Source of the DNA: Desulfobacteraceae bacterium
Lineage (GTDB): Bacteria > Desulfobacterota > Desulfobacteria > Desulfobacterales > Desulfobacteraceae
DNA: 6,496 nt
Direction: 5' to 3'
Assembly (NCBI GenBank): GCA_011390435.1
Contig: JAABSK010000164.1
Location: 1-6,496, forward strand
Shown here: positions 1 to 6,140 of the stretch, piece after piece
How the letters are laid out: every line of letters begins with the position of its first letter
Position numbering within the stretch: the first letter of the stretch is position 1
Notes under the pieces: model-generated
The model's database searches: none
Seen by the model: only the letters and a program-made list of their open reading frames with translations
Told to the model about the DNA's origin: nothing
Program-made: the position numbers and the translations under genes

Positions 1-197
1 ATTTTGATTTAATGAAAAATATTATCTCCCTGCAGATTCAAACATAAATTCAAAAAGGGAAAAGACCATGACGCTTGCGATCAAAATAAGAAATGCAATC
101 CCATCGGGACGGAGCTATCTGTCTTGGCGTTCGGCACAAAAGATTTGAAAGGAAAAATAAATTTAGCCATTGATCATCTTTTCATCACGCAATTATG
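1..197. other. AT-rich intergenic region at left edge, no convincing gene
   Basis: This stretch lies downstream of the acyltransferase gene and runs to the window edge. It is AT-rich at both ends, with a GC-richer patch at about 90-137 that can form small stems, such as TCCC-ATC-GGGA at about 101-111. A 26-codon plus-strand ORF (68-148) has an AGGGA at 56-60, seven bases before its ATG, but the peptide resembles nothing I recognise. A 29-codon minus-strand ORF in the same patch has no Shine-Dalgarno. The region probably holds the 5' leader of a minus-strand gene that starts beyond the window, but that is inference. Confidence 0.5.
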
Positions 198-201
198 TCA
201 A
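173..201 (-). promoter_or_regulatory. Possible sigma-70-type promoter reading out of the window
   Basis: On the minus strand a perfect TTGACA (196-201) is followed after 17 bases by GATGAT (173-178), which matches four of six positions of TATAAT. The -35 box overlaps the TGA stop of the acyltransferase gene (198-200). It would start a transcript near position 166, running through the GC-richer patch toward a gene beyond the left edge. The -35 box and spacing are good, but the -10 box is only fair and AT-rich DNA yields such matches by chance. Confidence 0.4.
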
Positions 202-869
202 AGTGAAGCGAGTTTTTCCTTATGAATCAGTGCGGGGAGCATTCGGGTTTCCAGTAAAAGCCTCTGGGCCTCAAATGCTGCGGAATCCTGAGTTTTTTCA
301 AAACAGATGCCCGAATCAAACCGGAGGGTGACCGTTGAAAACGGTTTGGGAAGCATGAAATGATCCCAGGAGTTGAAAACCCAGGCCTTTGTCGCGTGGG
401 TATAAAACGGGACAACAACCGCCCCGGTTTCCTGGGCCATTTTAATGACACCTGCCTTGACCATGCCTTTGGGGCCTCTGGGACCATCCAGCAGGTGGGC
501 GCCCAGCCGGTGTTTGTTTAAATGGGTGATCATGGCATCAAGGGCCTGTTTGCCGCCTCTGGAGGAAGAGCCTCTTGCGGTGCGCCAGCCGGTTTTATTG
601 GCCACTCCGGCAATCAGGTTGCCATCTTTGCTCTGGCTGATCATCACGGCTGGGTTGAATCTGGAATAGGTTTTAAAATGACGGATGGCGGAAAAAAACT
701 GCTGATGCCAGGTGCAGAGCAGTATGGTTTTGCCGGAACCCAGCAGATGTTGCCACCCCGGCTCATTGATCACTTGCATTTTGAAAGTCGCACTGTACAC
801 CCGGATAAAATAATAGGAAAACAGGCTGAAAAAACGGGTATAAATCAGGCGCTTCAATTGTTTGGACAT
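198..869 (-). CDS. DUF374 / COG2121 lysophospholipid acyltransferase-like protein
   Basis: This 223-aa protein looks like the DUF374 branch of the lysophospholipid acyltransferase (LPLAT) superfamily, whose members are thought to transfer acyl groups to lipid or lipid A-like acceptors at the inner membrane. The N-terminus (residues 8-29) is hydrophobic and aromatic, fitting membrane association. Visible family blocks are TWHQQ (53-57, the histidine equivalent to the LPLAT catalytic His), an SQSKDG block (78-83), RGSSSRGG (99-106) and DGPRGP (128-133). The classical HX4D aspartate is not present after H55; I believe this is usual in DUF374 rather than a defect. An in-frame TAA lies 30 bases before the ATG at 869, so no much longer N-terminus is possible. 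The nearest purine-rich stretch, AGAAGGG at 884-890, is 14 bases away, so initiation may be weak. It is the last gene of the co-directional run. The acyl acceptor is unknown. Confidence 0.85.
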   Translation of the reverse strand: MSKQLKRLIYTRFFSLFSYYFIRVYSATFKMQVINEPGWQHLLGSGKTILLCTWHQQFFSAIRHFKTYSRFNPAVMISQSKDGNLIAGVANKTGWRTARGSSSRGGKQALDAMITHLNKHRLGAHLLDGPRGPKGMVKAGVIKMAQETGAVVVPFYTHATKAWVFNSWDHFMLPKPFSTVTLRFDSGICFEKTQDSAAFEAQRLLLETRMLPALIHKEKLASL

Positions 870-950
870 GGCAAAAACAGTGACCCTTCTCTGTTATGGA
901 TAAATTCAGGGCACTGTATCAGGTCTGACCAGGAATGCAACCGGTTTTTA

Positions 951-1304
951 TCAGAAGGTGATGATCCGGTATCCGTTTTTGATGAACCAGCCCATGGATG
1001 GGTGTCCGGACATATCACCGATCAGCGGAATCCCGGTTTCCTGGATGGCTTCGGCCACCTTGAGTTTGGTTGAGCAGGCTTTGCAGGCACCATGGAGAAT
1101 GTTCAGGTTTTTTGCTTTTTGAAACAGGTCAGACAAAAAGTGACCGGGCCTGGCCATCTCAGGCACAAGGGTTACGGCATCTCCTTCAATAATGATTAAT
1201 CCTTCCTGACCGCGCTCATTCAGATCAATGCCATTGAGCAGAACATGAACAAAGCACATGGGATCGCCCCGGAAGGCAAAGAGAACTGTTTTTGATTCCA
1301 TCAT
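951..1304 (-). CDS. DsrE-family protein
   Basis: This 117-aa cytoplasmic protein is of the DsrE/DsrF-like fold, a family that includes sulfur-relay proteins such as DsrE and TusD as well as many uncharacterised members. The pattern fits: a first beta-strand (TVLFAF, 6-11), a helix around 17-32, a strand with EGDA (40-43), and a cysteine loop with C74 and C77 (ACKACS) after a strand at 67-70, then a glycine-rich turn and a C-terminal strand (YRIITF). C74 lies where such proteins often carry a conserved cysteine, so persulfide or metal chemistry is possible but not shown. The ATG at 1304 follows AAAAGGA (1312-1318) by seven bases; a second ATG is next in frame. It lies 39 bp behind the thioesterase gene and is probably cotranscribed. 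The broad family does not allow a specific reaction to be assigned. Confidence 0.8.
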   Translation of the reverse strand: MMESKTVLFAFRGDPMCFVHVLLNGIDLNERGQEGLIIIEGDAVTLVPEMARPGHFLSDLFQKAKNLNILHGACKACSTKLKVAEAIQETGIPLIGDMSGHPSMGWFIKNGYRIITF

Positions 1305-1343
1305 GTTTCCATCCTTTTGAATTGACGTGTCAGACCGTGATGA

Positions 1344-1808
1344 TCAGCGCATGGTATCTGGGAGACGAACCGCCACCACCTGGCCTTTTGCACAGACCTG
1401 TCCACCGGCGCTGACACTGGCGCTGACCACCACTTTTTTCGCTTTGATTTCAGTGGCACGGGCCCTGATTTCCAGTTCCACGCCCAGTGGCGTGGGAGCA
1501 AGATAATCCACTTTCAAAGAGGCCGTGACAAATCGGGGCCCCGGCTGAGTGTCCGGTTCCAGGCCACTTTCCCGGATGCTGGCTGCAGCAGCGGTCCCTA
1601 CACAGTGGCAGTCGATCAAGGAGGCAATCAACCCGCCGTAAACAAAACCGGGAATGGCAATATAATGCGCTTCCGGAACAAACCGGGCAATGCTTTCTTC
1701 GCCATCCCAGTAGCTTTTGATCTTAAGCCCATGGTCATTGAGTCTGCCACAGCCATAACAATAACTGAATTCATCCGGGTAATTATCCTGGAATGCCTGC
1801 TGGGTCAT
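1344..1808 (-). CDS. PaaI-type hotdog-fold thioesterase (4HBT superfamily)
   Basis: This 154-aa protein has the features of PaaI-like acyl-CoA thioesterases, which hydrolyse acyl-CoA thioesters in the cytoplasm. An N-terminal CYGC motif (17-20) followed by NDHGLKI (24-30) is typical of a PaaI subgroup. The hotdog core has PEAHY (45-49), then PGFVYGG (53-59) and the central helix with LIDCH (64-68). Most relatives have His before the double glycine; here it is Tyr57. D66 is the likely conserved acid of the helix. The C-terminal half is an alternating beta region (SLKVDYLAPTPLG, then EIRARATEIKAKKVVVSASV), as expected. The ATG at 1808 follows AAGGAG (1815-1820) by six bases, a strong signal. 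It lies 36 bp downstream of the small Lys/His-rich protein gene. Substrate cannot be predicted. Confidence 0.88.
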   Translation of the reverse strand: MTQQAFQDNYPDEFSYCYGCGRLNDHGLKIKSYWDGEESIARFVPEAHYIAIPGFVYGGLIASLIDCHCVGTAAAASIRESGLEPDTQPGPRFVTASLKVDYLAPTPLGVELEIRARATEIKAKKVVVSASVSAGGQVCAKGQVVAVRLPDTMR

Positions 1809-1814
1809 CTGGTT

Positions 1815-1820
1815 CTCCTT
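1815..1820 (-). promoter_or_regulatory. Ribosome binding site of the thioesterase gene
   Basis: AAGGAG on the minus strand, six bases before the ATG at 1808. It is the best Shine-Dalgarno in the window and fixes the start. Confidence 0.8.
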
Positions 1821-1844
1821 TGCCGATTAAAAAGAAACATTCAT

Positions 1845-2201
1845 TCATGCATCTTCATCCAGAATCAGGCCGCGGCCGCTTTTGATCTGCTGTATCAGGT
1901 CTTCGAGCTCTGCATGGGAGATATCGTGTTTGAAGACCTGGTCAATTTTTCCTGATGCATCAATGGTGACAATGTCAATAAAGATGTCTTCATCTTCCTG
2001 ATAAACGCAGATTCTGAACGGGGAATTTTCCGCTTCCAGTTCTTCATGGGTTTCATGAACGATCCGGGTCAGTTCGTCCAGATGCTTTTTCACATTTTTT
2101 CCGTGCTTTTTCTTTTGATGTTTTTTTTGGTCCTGAAATCCAATATCCGGCCCGTCCGGGTGCACCGGTCCGGTTCTGTCGATTTTGGAGATGTCATTCA
2201 T
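1845..2201 (-). CDS. Small conserved-looking protein coupled to mscS, possibly FlaG-like C-terminus
   Basis: I do not firmly recognise this 118-aa protein. It has no signal peptide or membrane segment. After a Pro/Asp-rich N-terminus comes a strongly basic segment (residues 26-40: eight Lys and three His in 15), then an acidic predicted helix (about 41-58), then two likely beta-strands (FRICVYQ 62-68 and IFIDIVTID 73-81) joined by an acidic turn, a GKIDQVFKHDI segment and a final helix (95-108). The strand-turn-strand-helix end resembles the FlaG domain of flagellar proteins, but without the usual E-V-I-R-Q-I-P core, so this is only a resemblance. Its ATG overlaps the mscS stop as TAATG and has AGGAGA (2212-2217) nine bases upstream, so translation is probably coupled to the channel. 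That suggests, without proof, a joint function. Confidence 0.75.
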   Translation of the reverse strand: MNDISKIDRTGPVHPDGPDIGFQDQKKHQKKKHGKNVKKHLDELTRIVHETHEELEAENSPFRICVYQEDEDIFIDIVTIDASGKIDQVFKHDISHAELEDLIQQIKSGRGLILDEDA

Positions 2202-3022
2202 TATGCTGCTGTCTCCTGGTGCAGGTGTACATCGGTCTGAGGATAGGGGATTGTAATGCCTTCTGCATCAAATGTGGTTTTGATTTTTTCCATTAAATTA
2301 AAATACACATCCCAGTATTCCGAGGTTTTCACCCAGGGCCGGACCACGAGGTTCACACTGCTGTCGCCCAAGGTCAGCACGGCAATCTTGGGTTTTGGAT
2401 CCTCCAGGATGCGTTTGTCTTCCTGAACAATCCGGGTCAGGATATCCTTGGCCTTTTTGATATTATCGTCATAGCTGATACCGATCACCAGGTCCACCCG
2501 CCGGGTTTCATTGGCAGTGACATTGGTGATCACAGATGCAGTGATACTCGAATTGGGGACAATGACCCGCTGGTTGTCCGGGGTGTTCAATATGGTGTTG
2601 AAAAGGGTGATGTTGACGACGCTGCCGGATACGCCGGCTGTGGTGACAAAATCTCCGACTTTAAAGGGCCGGAAAAGGATCAGCATGATGCCTGAGGCAA
2701 AATTCGACAGCGAATCTTTCAGTGCCAGACCGATGGCAAGGCCGGCAGCACCGACAATGGTGAGAAACGAGGTCATGTTGATACCCAGCTTTCCGGCACC
2801 GGCAATGACAATCATCACCATCAGTGTGTAGTAGATCAGGGTCTGGAAAAAATTGACCAGGGTGATATCCACCTTGTTTTTCTGGAGCAGTCTGGCCACC
2901 AGTCGAGAAATTTTGCCGGCCAGCCATTTCCCCACCAGGACAATGATGATCGCGGCAAGGATTTTTACGGAATAGGCGGTAATCCACAAAGTGACGGTTT
3001 CGAGAATTTTTTCAATATCCAT
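2201..3022 (-). CDS. mscS: Small-conductance mechanosensitive channel MscS
   Basis: This 273-aa inner-membrane channel opens under membrane tension to release solutes on hypo-osmotic shock; MscS forms homoheptamers. It aligns by eye over nearly its whole length with E. coli MscS (286 aa). Three transmembrane segments lie at about 18-36, 58-80 and 86-118. TM3, the pore helix, carries the expected Gly/Ala pattern (GAAGLAIGLAL, 91-101) followed by SLSNFASG and the FRPF turn (117-120). The beta domain (VGDFV, then VIVPNSSI) and the C-terminal alpha/beta domain ending in IPYPQTDVHL are present. The start is set at the ATG at 3022, which has AAGGA (3029-3033) six bases upstream. A TTG five codons earlier (3037) would place that signal inside the gene. 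The stop overlaps the next gene's ATG. No clear promoter was seen in the 117 bp upstream. Confidence 0.95.
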   Translation of the reverse strand: MDIEKILETVTLWITAYSVKILAAIIIVLVGKWLAGKISRLVARLLQKNKVDITLVNFFQTLIYYTLMVMIVIAGAGKLGINMTSFLTIVGAAGLAIGLALKDSLSNFASGIMLILFRPFKVGDFVTTAGVSGSVVNITLFNTILNTPDNQRVIVPNSSITASVITNVTANETRRVDLVIGISYDDNIKKAKDILTRIVQEDKRILEDPKPKIAVLTLGDSSVNLVVRPWVKTSEYWDVYFNLMEKIKTTFDAEGITIPYPQTDVHLHQETAA

Positions 3023-3139
3023 GGTGCGTCCTTTCAATAAATCCGGTTGACAAGATCAGGTTCCCGGATGGAAACAAAAACAGGGCAGACAGATCAATAT
3101 GTTTTCCGTTGAAGACAACTTTCTGGGCTTCACATTCCA
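3023..3139. other. Intergenic gap between MCP and mscS, no clear terminator or promoter
   Basis: This 117-bp gap should end the MCP transcript or carry it into mscS. On the minus strand it has a T-rich run (CTGTTTTTGTTTCC, about 3067-3085) but only very weak stems before it, such as GTTG-TCTT-CAAC, so no rho-independent terminator can be called. TTGTCA occurs near the mscS start, but a -10 box at proper spacing would fall on the ribosome binding site. Readthrough from the MCP gene into mscS cannot be excluded. Confidence 0.5.
3029..3033 (-). promoter_or_regulatory. Ribosome binding site deciding the mscS start
   Basis: AAGGA on the minus strand, six bases before the ATG at 3022. It lies downstream of the alternative TTG at 3037, so it supports the shorter 273-aa protein. 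Confidence 0.7.
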
Positions 3140-5236
3140 TCAGATTTTAAACCGTTTGATCAGGCTGTCCAGCACATCTGACATTTTTTTAAGCTCCCGG
3201 GCATTTTCATTTACCTGGGAACTGTTGGTGGAAATCTCGCCAATGGAAGTGTTGACCATGGAGAGCTCGTTACTGATGTCAGCAGTGACCGTGTTGCTCA
3301 CAGACAGATTCTGGTTCACATCTGAAATACCGGTGCTGGTCTGAGCGATATTCCCGGCGATATCCTTTGCTGTTGCAGACTGCTCTTCGACAGAAGCTGC
3401 AATGGATGCAACAATATCATTGGCGTCATTGATGATCTTGAGAATGGATGAAATCTCTTCAATCATACCGGAGGTAAAGTTCTGTATTTCGCTGATTTTG
3501 CCTTTGATTTCCAGGGTGGCAGATGCGGTTTGCATGGCCAGGGCTTTGATTTCATTGGCAACAACGGCAAATCCCTTGCCGGCTTCGCCAGCCCGGGCCG
3601 CTTCAATCGTGGCGTTCAACGCCAGCAGATTGGTTTGTTCGGAAATTTCAGTGATGGTTTCAGTAACTTTTCCGATTTCATTTGCAGACTGGCCGAGTCT
3701 GGACATTGTGTTTGAGGTGTTCTGTGTCTGGGACACTGCCTTTGTGGTGATCTGGCGGGCGTTTTCAGAGTTCTGCGCAATTTCGTTGATAGTGGCGTTC
3801 ATCTGTTCTGCTGCTGCTGCCACCATTGCCATGTTATTGGCGGCCTGATCCATGACAGCCGCCATGGAGTCAATATTGGCGCTTACCGTGACAGCAGACG
3901 AGGAAACCGTACCGGACCGCTGTGAAATCTGGTCGGCATTTTCAGACATCCGGGTGGAGATATCGGAAAGATTGCCTGCAGAACCGGTCAGATCCCCGGT
4001 GTTTTCAGAAATGCTGGTGATCATCTGGTGCAGTTTTTCCATGAAGATATTGAACCATTTGGCCAGATCTCCGATTTCATCATGACTGGTGACTTCCAGG
4101 CGTTTGGTCAGGTCGCCGTCGCCTTCGGCAACATCTTGAAGCCCTACGACAACGGCAGATATGGGCTTTGTCAGTGTACTCGAAAAAAAGATGGTCAGCG
4201 GCAGGATCAGCAGAATGCTTGCCAGAAAAATCAGGACAAGGTATTTGATCATCTGGAAGGTATTGGCCTTGGCAACGTCAGTGGACTGAAGGGAAATCAG
4301 GGCACCCATCAGAGTTGCATCTGTAAAAACGGGCAGGATCCCCTGGAAATAGCCCTGATTTTTGACAGTGACATCGCTGAAATGAATCACTTGATTGAGA
4401 ATATCTGCACTTGCCGCTGTTTTGGCAATTTCGGTCTGATCAAGCTGGGTATAGGCTGCAATATCTCCTGACAGCAGTTTCTGAGTGGAAAAGATGTTCA
4501 GGTGGGTACCGGTCAGCTTGGTCATTCTGGAGACAAAGGCATCATCAATTTTATAAAACGCCCGGACGGTTCCGAACTGTTTGGAGATATCGTCCTGGGT
4601 TTTCTGATCATAGGTGACTGCGCTGATGGGGATGGCAGTGCTCAGGCAAAGGGTCTCATCCACAATTTCAAACCGGGTATGCGCTTCGTCTGTCACCTGC
4701 TGAGCAAGGGTCATGGGCAGCCCAATATCTCCTTGAAACGGTTTCCATGCATCATCGCTGGGCTGTTCGTCTTTTCCAAAGGTGGCGGCTGTGATCTGTG
4801 ATGAATTGTAAACCCAGCCGACAGTGATCTGGTCACCTGCTTTTGTAAAAAAAGCCACCAGACTGCCGTCATCGCCGTACAGGCCGGCAGTGGATGCATT
4901 GGTGGCAGAGGCAACACTGAAGATGGATGCAGCGATTTTCTGGTATGTCCATTTCAGCAGGTCATATTTTAATCCTTTGCCGGTATCGATGAGGTACATG
5001 AACCGTTCGCCCATGCCATCGACGGTTGCAAGTCTGCGGGAGTCTTCAAGCAGTTTGGTCTGATTTTTCGCGATATCATCAACCACGATATTGAATGCAT
5101 TCTGGATAACACCGTAGGATGCGTTCCGGTTCTGGCTGTTGATAATGATGGAAACTGCAACTGTGGAACTGACCATTAGAAGAATCAGCATACCAATCGC
5201 ACCGAAGATAATTTTGCTTTTTAAAGCGATTTTCAT
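3140..5236 (-). CDS. Methyl-accepting chemotaxis protein with large periplasmic sensor
   Basis: This 698-aa transmembrane chemoreceptor would signal through CheW/CheA to the flagellar motor or another output. Order: short basic N-terminus, TM1 (about 9-32), a periplasmic sensor of about 300 residues (33-331), TM2 (about 332-353), HAMP (about 353-407, with KPI at 357-359 and DEIG at 386-389), then the long coiled-coil signalling domain. The hairpin tip block begins [21 protein letters not shown] at residue 530 with E545 in the EAARAG motif, and matches the highly conserved MCP core. Each arm is about 140 residues, suggesting the 40-heptad class. There is no C-terminal NWETF-type CheR/CheB tether. 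The sensor is of the size of a double Cache domain, but I cannot name its ligand. The start is the ATG at 5236 with GGGAGGG ten bases upstream; the TTG at 5245 is only one base from that signal. Confidence 0.95.
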   Translation of the reverse strand: MKIALKSKIIFGAIGMLILLMVSSTVAVSIIINSQNRNASYGVIQNAFNIVVDDIAKNQTKLLEDSRRLATVDGMGERFMYLIDTGKGLKYDLLKWTYQKIAASIFSVASATNASTAGLYGDDGSLVAFFTKAGDQITVGWVYNSSQITAATFGKDEQPSDDAWKPFQGDIGLPMTLAQQVTDEAHTRFEIVDETLCLSTAIPISAVTYDQKTQDDISKQFGTVRAFYKIDDAFVSRMTKLTGTHLNIFSTQKLLSGDIAAYTQLDQTEIAKTAASADILNQVIHFSDVTVKNQGYFQGILPVFTDATLMGALISLQSTDVAKANTFQMIKYLVLIFLASILLILPLTIFFSSTLTKPISAVVVGLQDVAEGDGDLTKRLEVTSHDEIGDLAKWFNIFMEKLHQMITSISENTGDLTGSAGNLSDISTRMSENADQISQRSGTVSSSAVTVSANIDSMAAVMDQAANNMAMVAAAAEQMNATINEIAQNSENARQITTKAVSQTQNTSNTMSRLGQSANEIGKVTETITEISEQTNLLALNATIEAARAGEAGKGFAVVANEIKALAMQTASATLEIKGKISEIQNFTSGMIEEISSILKIINDANDIVASIAASVEEQSATAKDIAGNIAQTSTGISDVNQNLSVSNTVTADISNELSMVNTSIGEISTNSSQVNENARELKKMSDVLDSLIKRFKI

Positions 5237-5246
5237 ATCAAGCAAG

Positions 5247-5253
5247 CCCTCCC
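5247..5253 (-). promoter_or_regulatory. Ribosome binding site deciding the MCP start
   Basis: GGGAGGG on the minus strand lies ten bases before the ATG at 5236. It is practically adjacent to the TTG at 5245, too near for initiation there, so the ATG three codons later is preferred. Confidence 0.65.
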
Positions 5254-5285
5254 GATTTTCTGATTATTGGCATTATACGCAAACG

Positions 5286-5314
5286 ACTATAAAATGGTAG
5301 TGAATACCGGTCAA
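5286..5314 (-). promoter_or_regulatory. Sigma-70-type promoter of the MCP gene
   Basis: On the minus strand TTGACC (5309-5314) and TATAGT (5286-5291) are separated by exactly 17 bases; each matches five of six consensus positions. Transcription would begin near 5279, giving a leader of about 43 bases before the MCP start. A perfect TATAAT further downstream (5272-5277) has no -35 partner at normal spacing but could act as a second start. I found no sigma-28-type flagellar promoter here, so expression may be independent of the flagellar regulon. Confidence 0.65.
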
Positions 5315-5335
5315 GTAAAAACATTGCGTTTTACT
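5314..5335. repeat. Inverted repeat spanning the hdrB stop codon
   Basis: Arms AGTAAAAAC (5314-5322) and GTTTTACT (5328-5335) are complementary apart from one extra A, around the loop ATTGC. The repeat includes the TAA stop of hdrB (5331-5333) and touches the -35 box of the MCP promoter. It is AT-rich and has no T-run after the stem in the minus direction, so it is a weak terminator at best. It could instead be a protein binding site or chance. Confidence 0.4.
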
Positions 5336-6140
5336 CAGAAAATAAACCGGGTTCACCCATGGCAGCGGCCAGAAGTGTTGTCAGCAGAACCACCTGAATG
5401 CCATGTGTTTCAATCGATGGTTCCTGCAGCACCGCTTCATACTGCATCTGGCAATGGGTGCAGGCTGTGCAGATATACGCAGCCTTGGCCCGGGCGGCAG
5501 ATGCATATTTGTGTTCAAGGATCTTCAGGGCCAGCTTTCGGTTCCCTCTCAGGGAAGGATTTCCGCAGCACTCGGTCCGTTGTGACCATTCCACAGGCTG
5601 CATCCCGGTGGTGCGGATGATATTTTCAAAGATTGTCGGTGCATGGGGATGGTCAAATCCGGTAATGGAAAAGGGTCTGAGGGCATGGCATCCATACTGG
5701 ACGACCACTTTTTTTCCAGGCAGCGGGGTGACGATTTTGGTTTCAAGACGGGGAAGGCCGATCGTATTGTGGAGGAATGAGACCAGATGATGCACCTGGG
5801 TGGTGCCGTCCCATGATAAGTGTTCGCGGGCCAGCCGGTCTTTGGTTTTTTTCTGGAGTTCCGGGTGGTTTTCGTACCAGTTTGCCGCATGTTTAAACTG
5901 ACCGAAACAGCATTTGCAGGGGGTGATGATATCCAGGCCCTTTTTTTGCGCCAGGGCGAAATTTTTAATGCTGGCGAAAATCGCGCTTTCAAAATGTTCG
6001 CCCCTTGCCGGATAACCGCAGCAGTGAAACGGCAGCTGGACCAGTTCAACCCCCAGCTTTTTCATGACCATCTCAAATGTCATGCCATAGGCCGGAAGGT
6101 GAAATGCGATTTTGCATCCTGGAAAATAGGCAAATTTCAT
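5331..6140 (-). CDS. HdrB-like subunit, heterodisulfide reductase family, two CCG domains
   Basis: This 269-aa cytoplasmic protein resembles subunit B of CoB-CoM heterodisulfide reductase, which in methanogens carries the catalytic non-cubane [4Fe-4S] clusters. Bacterial relatives in sulfate reducers take part in thiol/disulfide electron transfer with less defined partners. Both cysteine-rich (CCG) domains are complete: C9, C40-C41-G, C75/C78, and C151, C191-C192-G, C227/C230. Extra cysteines C77 and C224 sit next to the two CXXC pairs. No membrane segment is seen, so it is not a fused GlpC- or QmoC-type membrane subunit. Its ATG overlaps the hdrC stop as ATGA (6137-6140), so the two are translationally coupled and probably form a complex. 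The upstream Shine-Dalgarno is weak, in keeping with coupling. HdrA, the flavin-bearing partner, is not in the window. Substrate is unknown. Confidence 0.9.
   Translation of the reverse strand: MKFAYFPGCKIAFHLPAYGMTFEMVMKKLGVELVQLPFHCCGYPARGEHFESAIFASIKNFALAQKKGLDIITPCKCCFGQFKHAANWYENHPELQKKTKDRLAREHLSWDGTTQVHHLVSFLHNTIGLPRLETKIVTPLPGKKVVVQYGCHALRPFSITGFDHPHAPTIFENIIRTTGMQPVEWSQRTECCGNPSLRGNRKLALKILEHKYASAARAKAAYICTACTHCQMQYEAVLQEPSIETHGIQVVLLTTLLAAAMGEPGLFSE

Noticed and set aside
1..87. Eight-base inverted repeat ATTTTGAT / ATCAAAAT at 1-8 and 80-87
   Set aside because: AT-rich arms 71 bases apart are expected by chance in this composition and no further structure supports them.
55..148. 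Resemblance to a c-di-GMP or other known riboswitch in the GC-richer patch
   Set aside because: None of the conserved motifs I could recall (for example GACGCAAAGC of the c-di-GMP-I aptamer) is present on either strand.
522..1073. A 183-codon open frame on the plus strand
   Set aside because: It is antisense to the acyltransferase and DsrE genes, which have clear family motifs, and its product shows no recognisable domain.
2661..2987. A Cys/His-rich 108-codon minus-strand frame within mscS
   Set aside because: The cysteines and histidines come from out-of-frame reading of mscS; they show no zinc-finger spacing.
3061..3139. Possible rho-independent terminator after the chemoreceptor gene
   Set aside because: The T-rich run is interrupted by G and is not preceded by a stable GC-rich stem.
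4028..4471. A 147-codon plus-strand open frame with many Cys and Gln
   Set aside because: It is antisense to the well-supported chemoreceptor and looks like a frame shadow.
5549..6049. A 166-codon minus-strand open frame inside hdrB
   Set aside because: It overlaps the HdrB-like gene in another frame, lacks motifs and has shadow-like composition; hdrB has both CCG domains.
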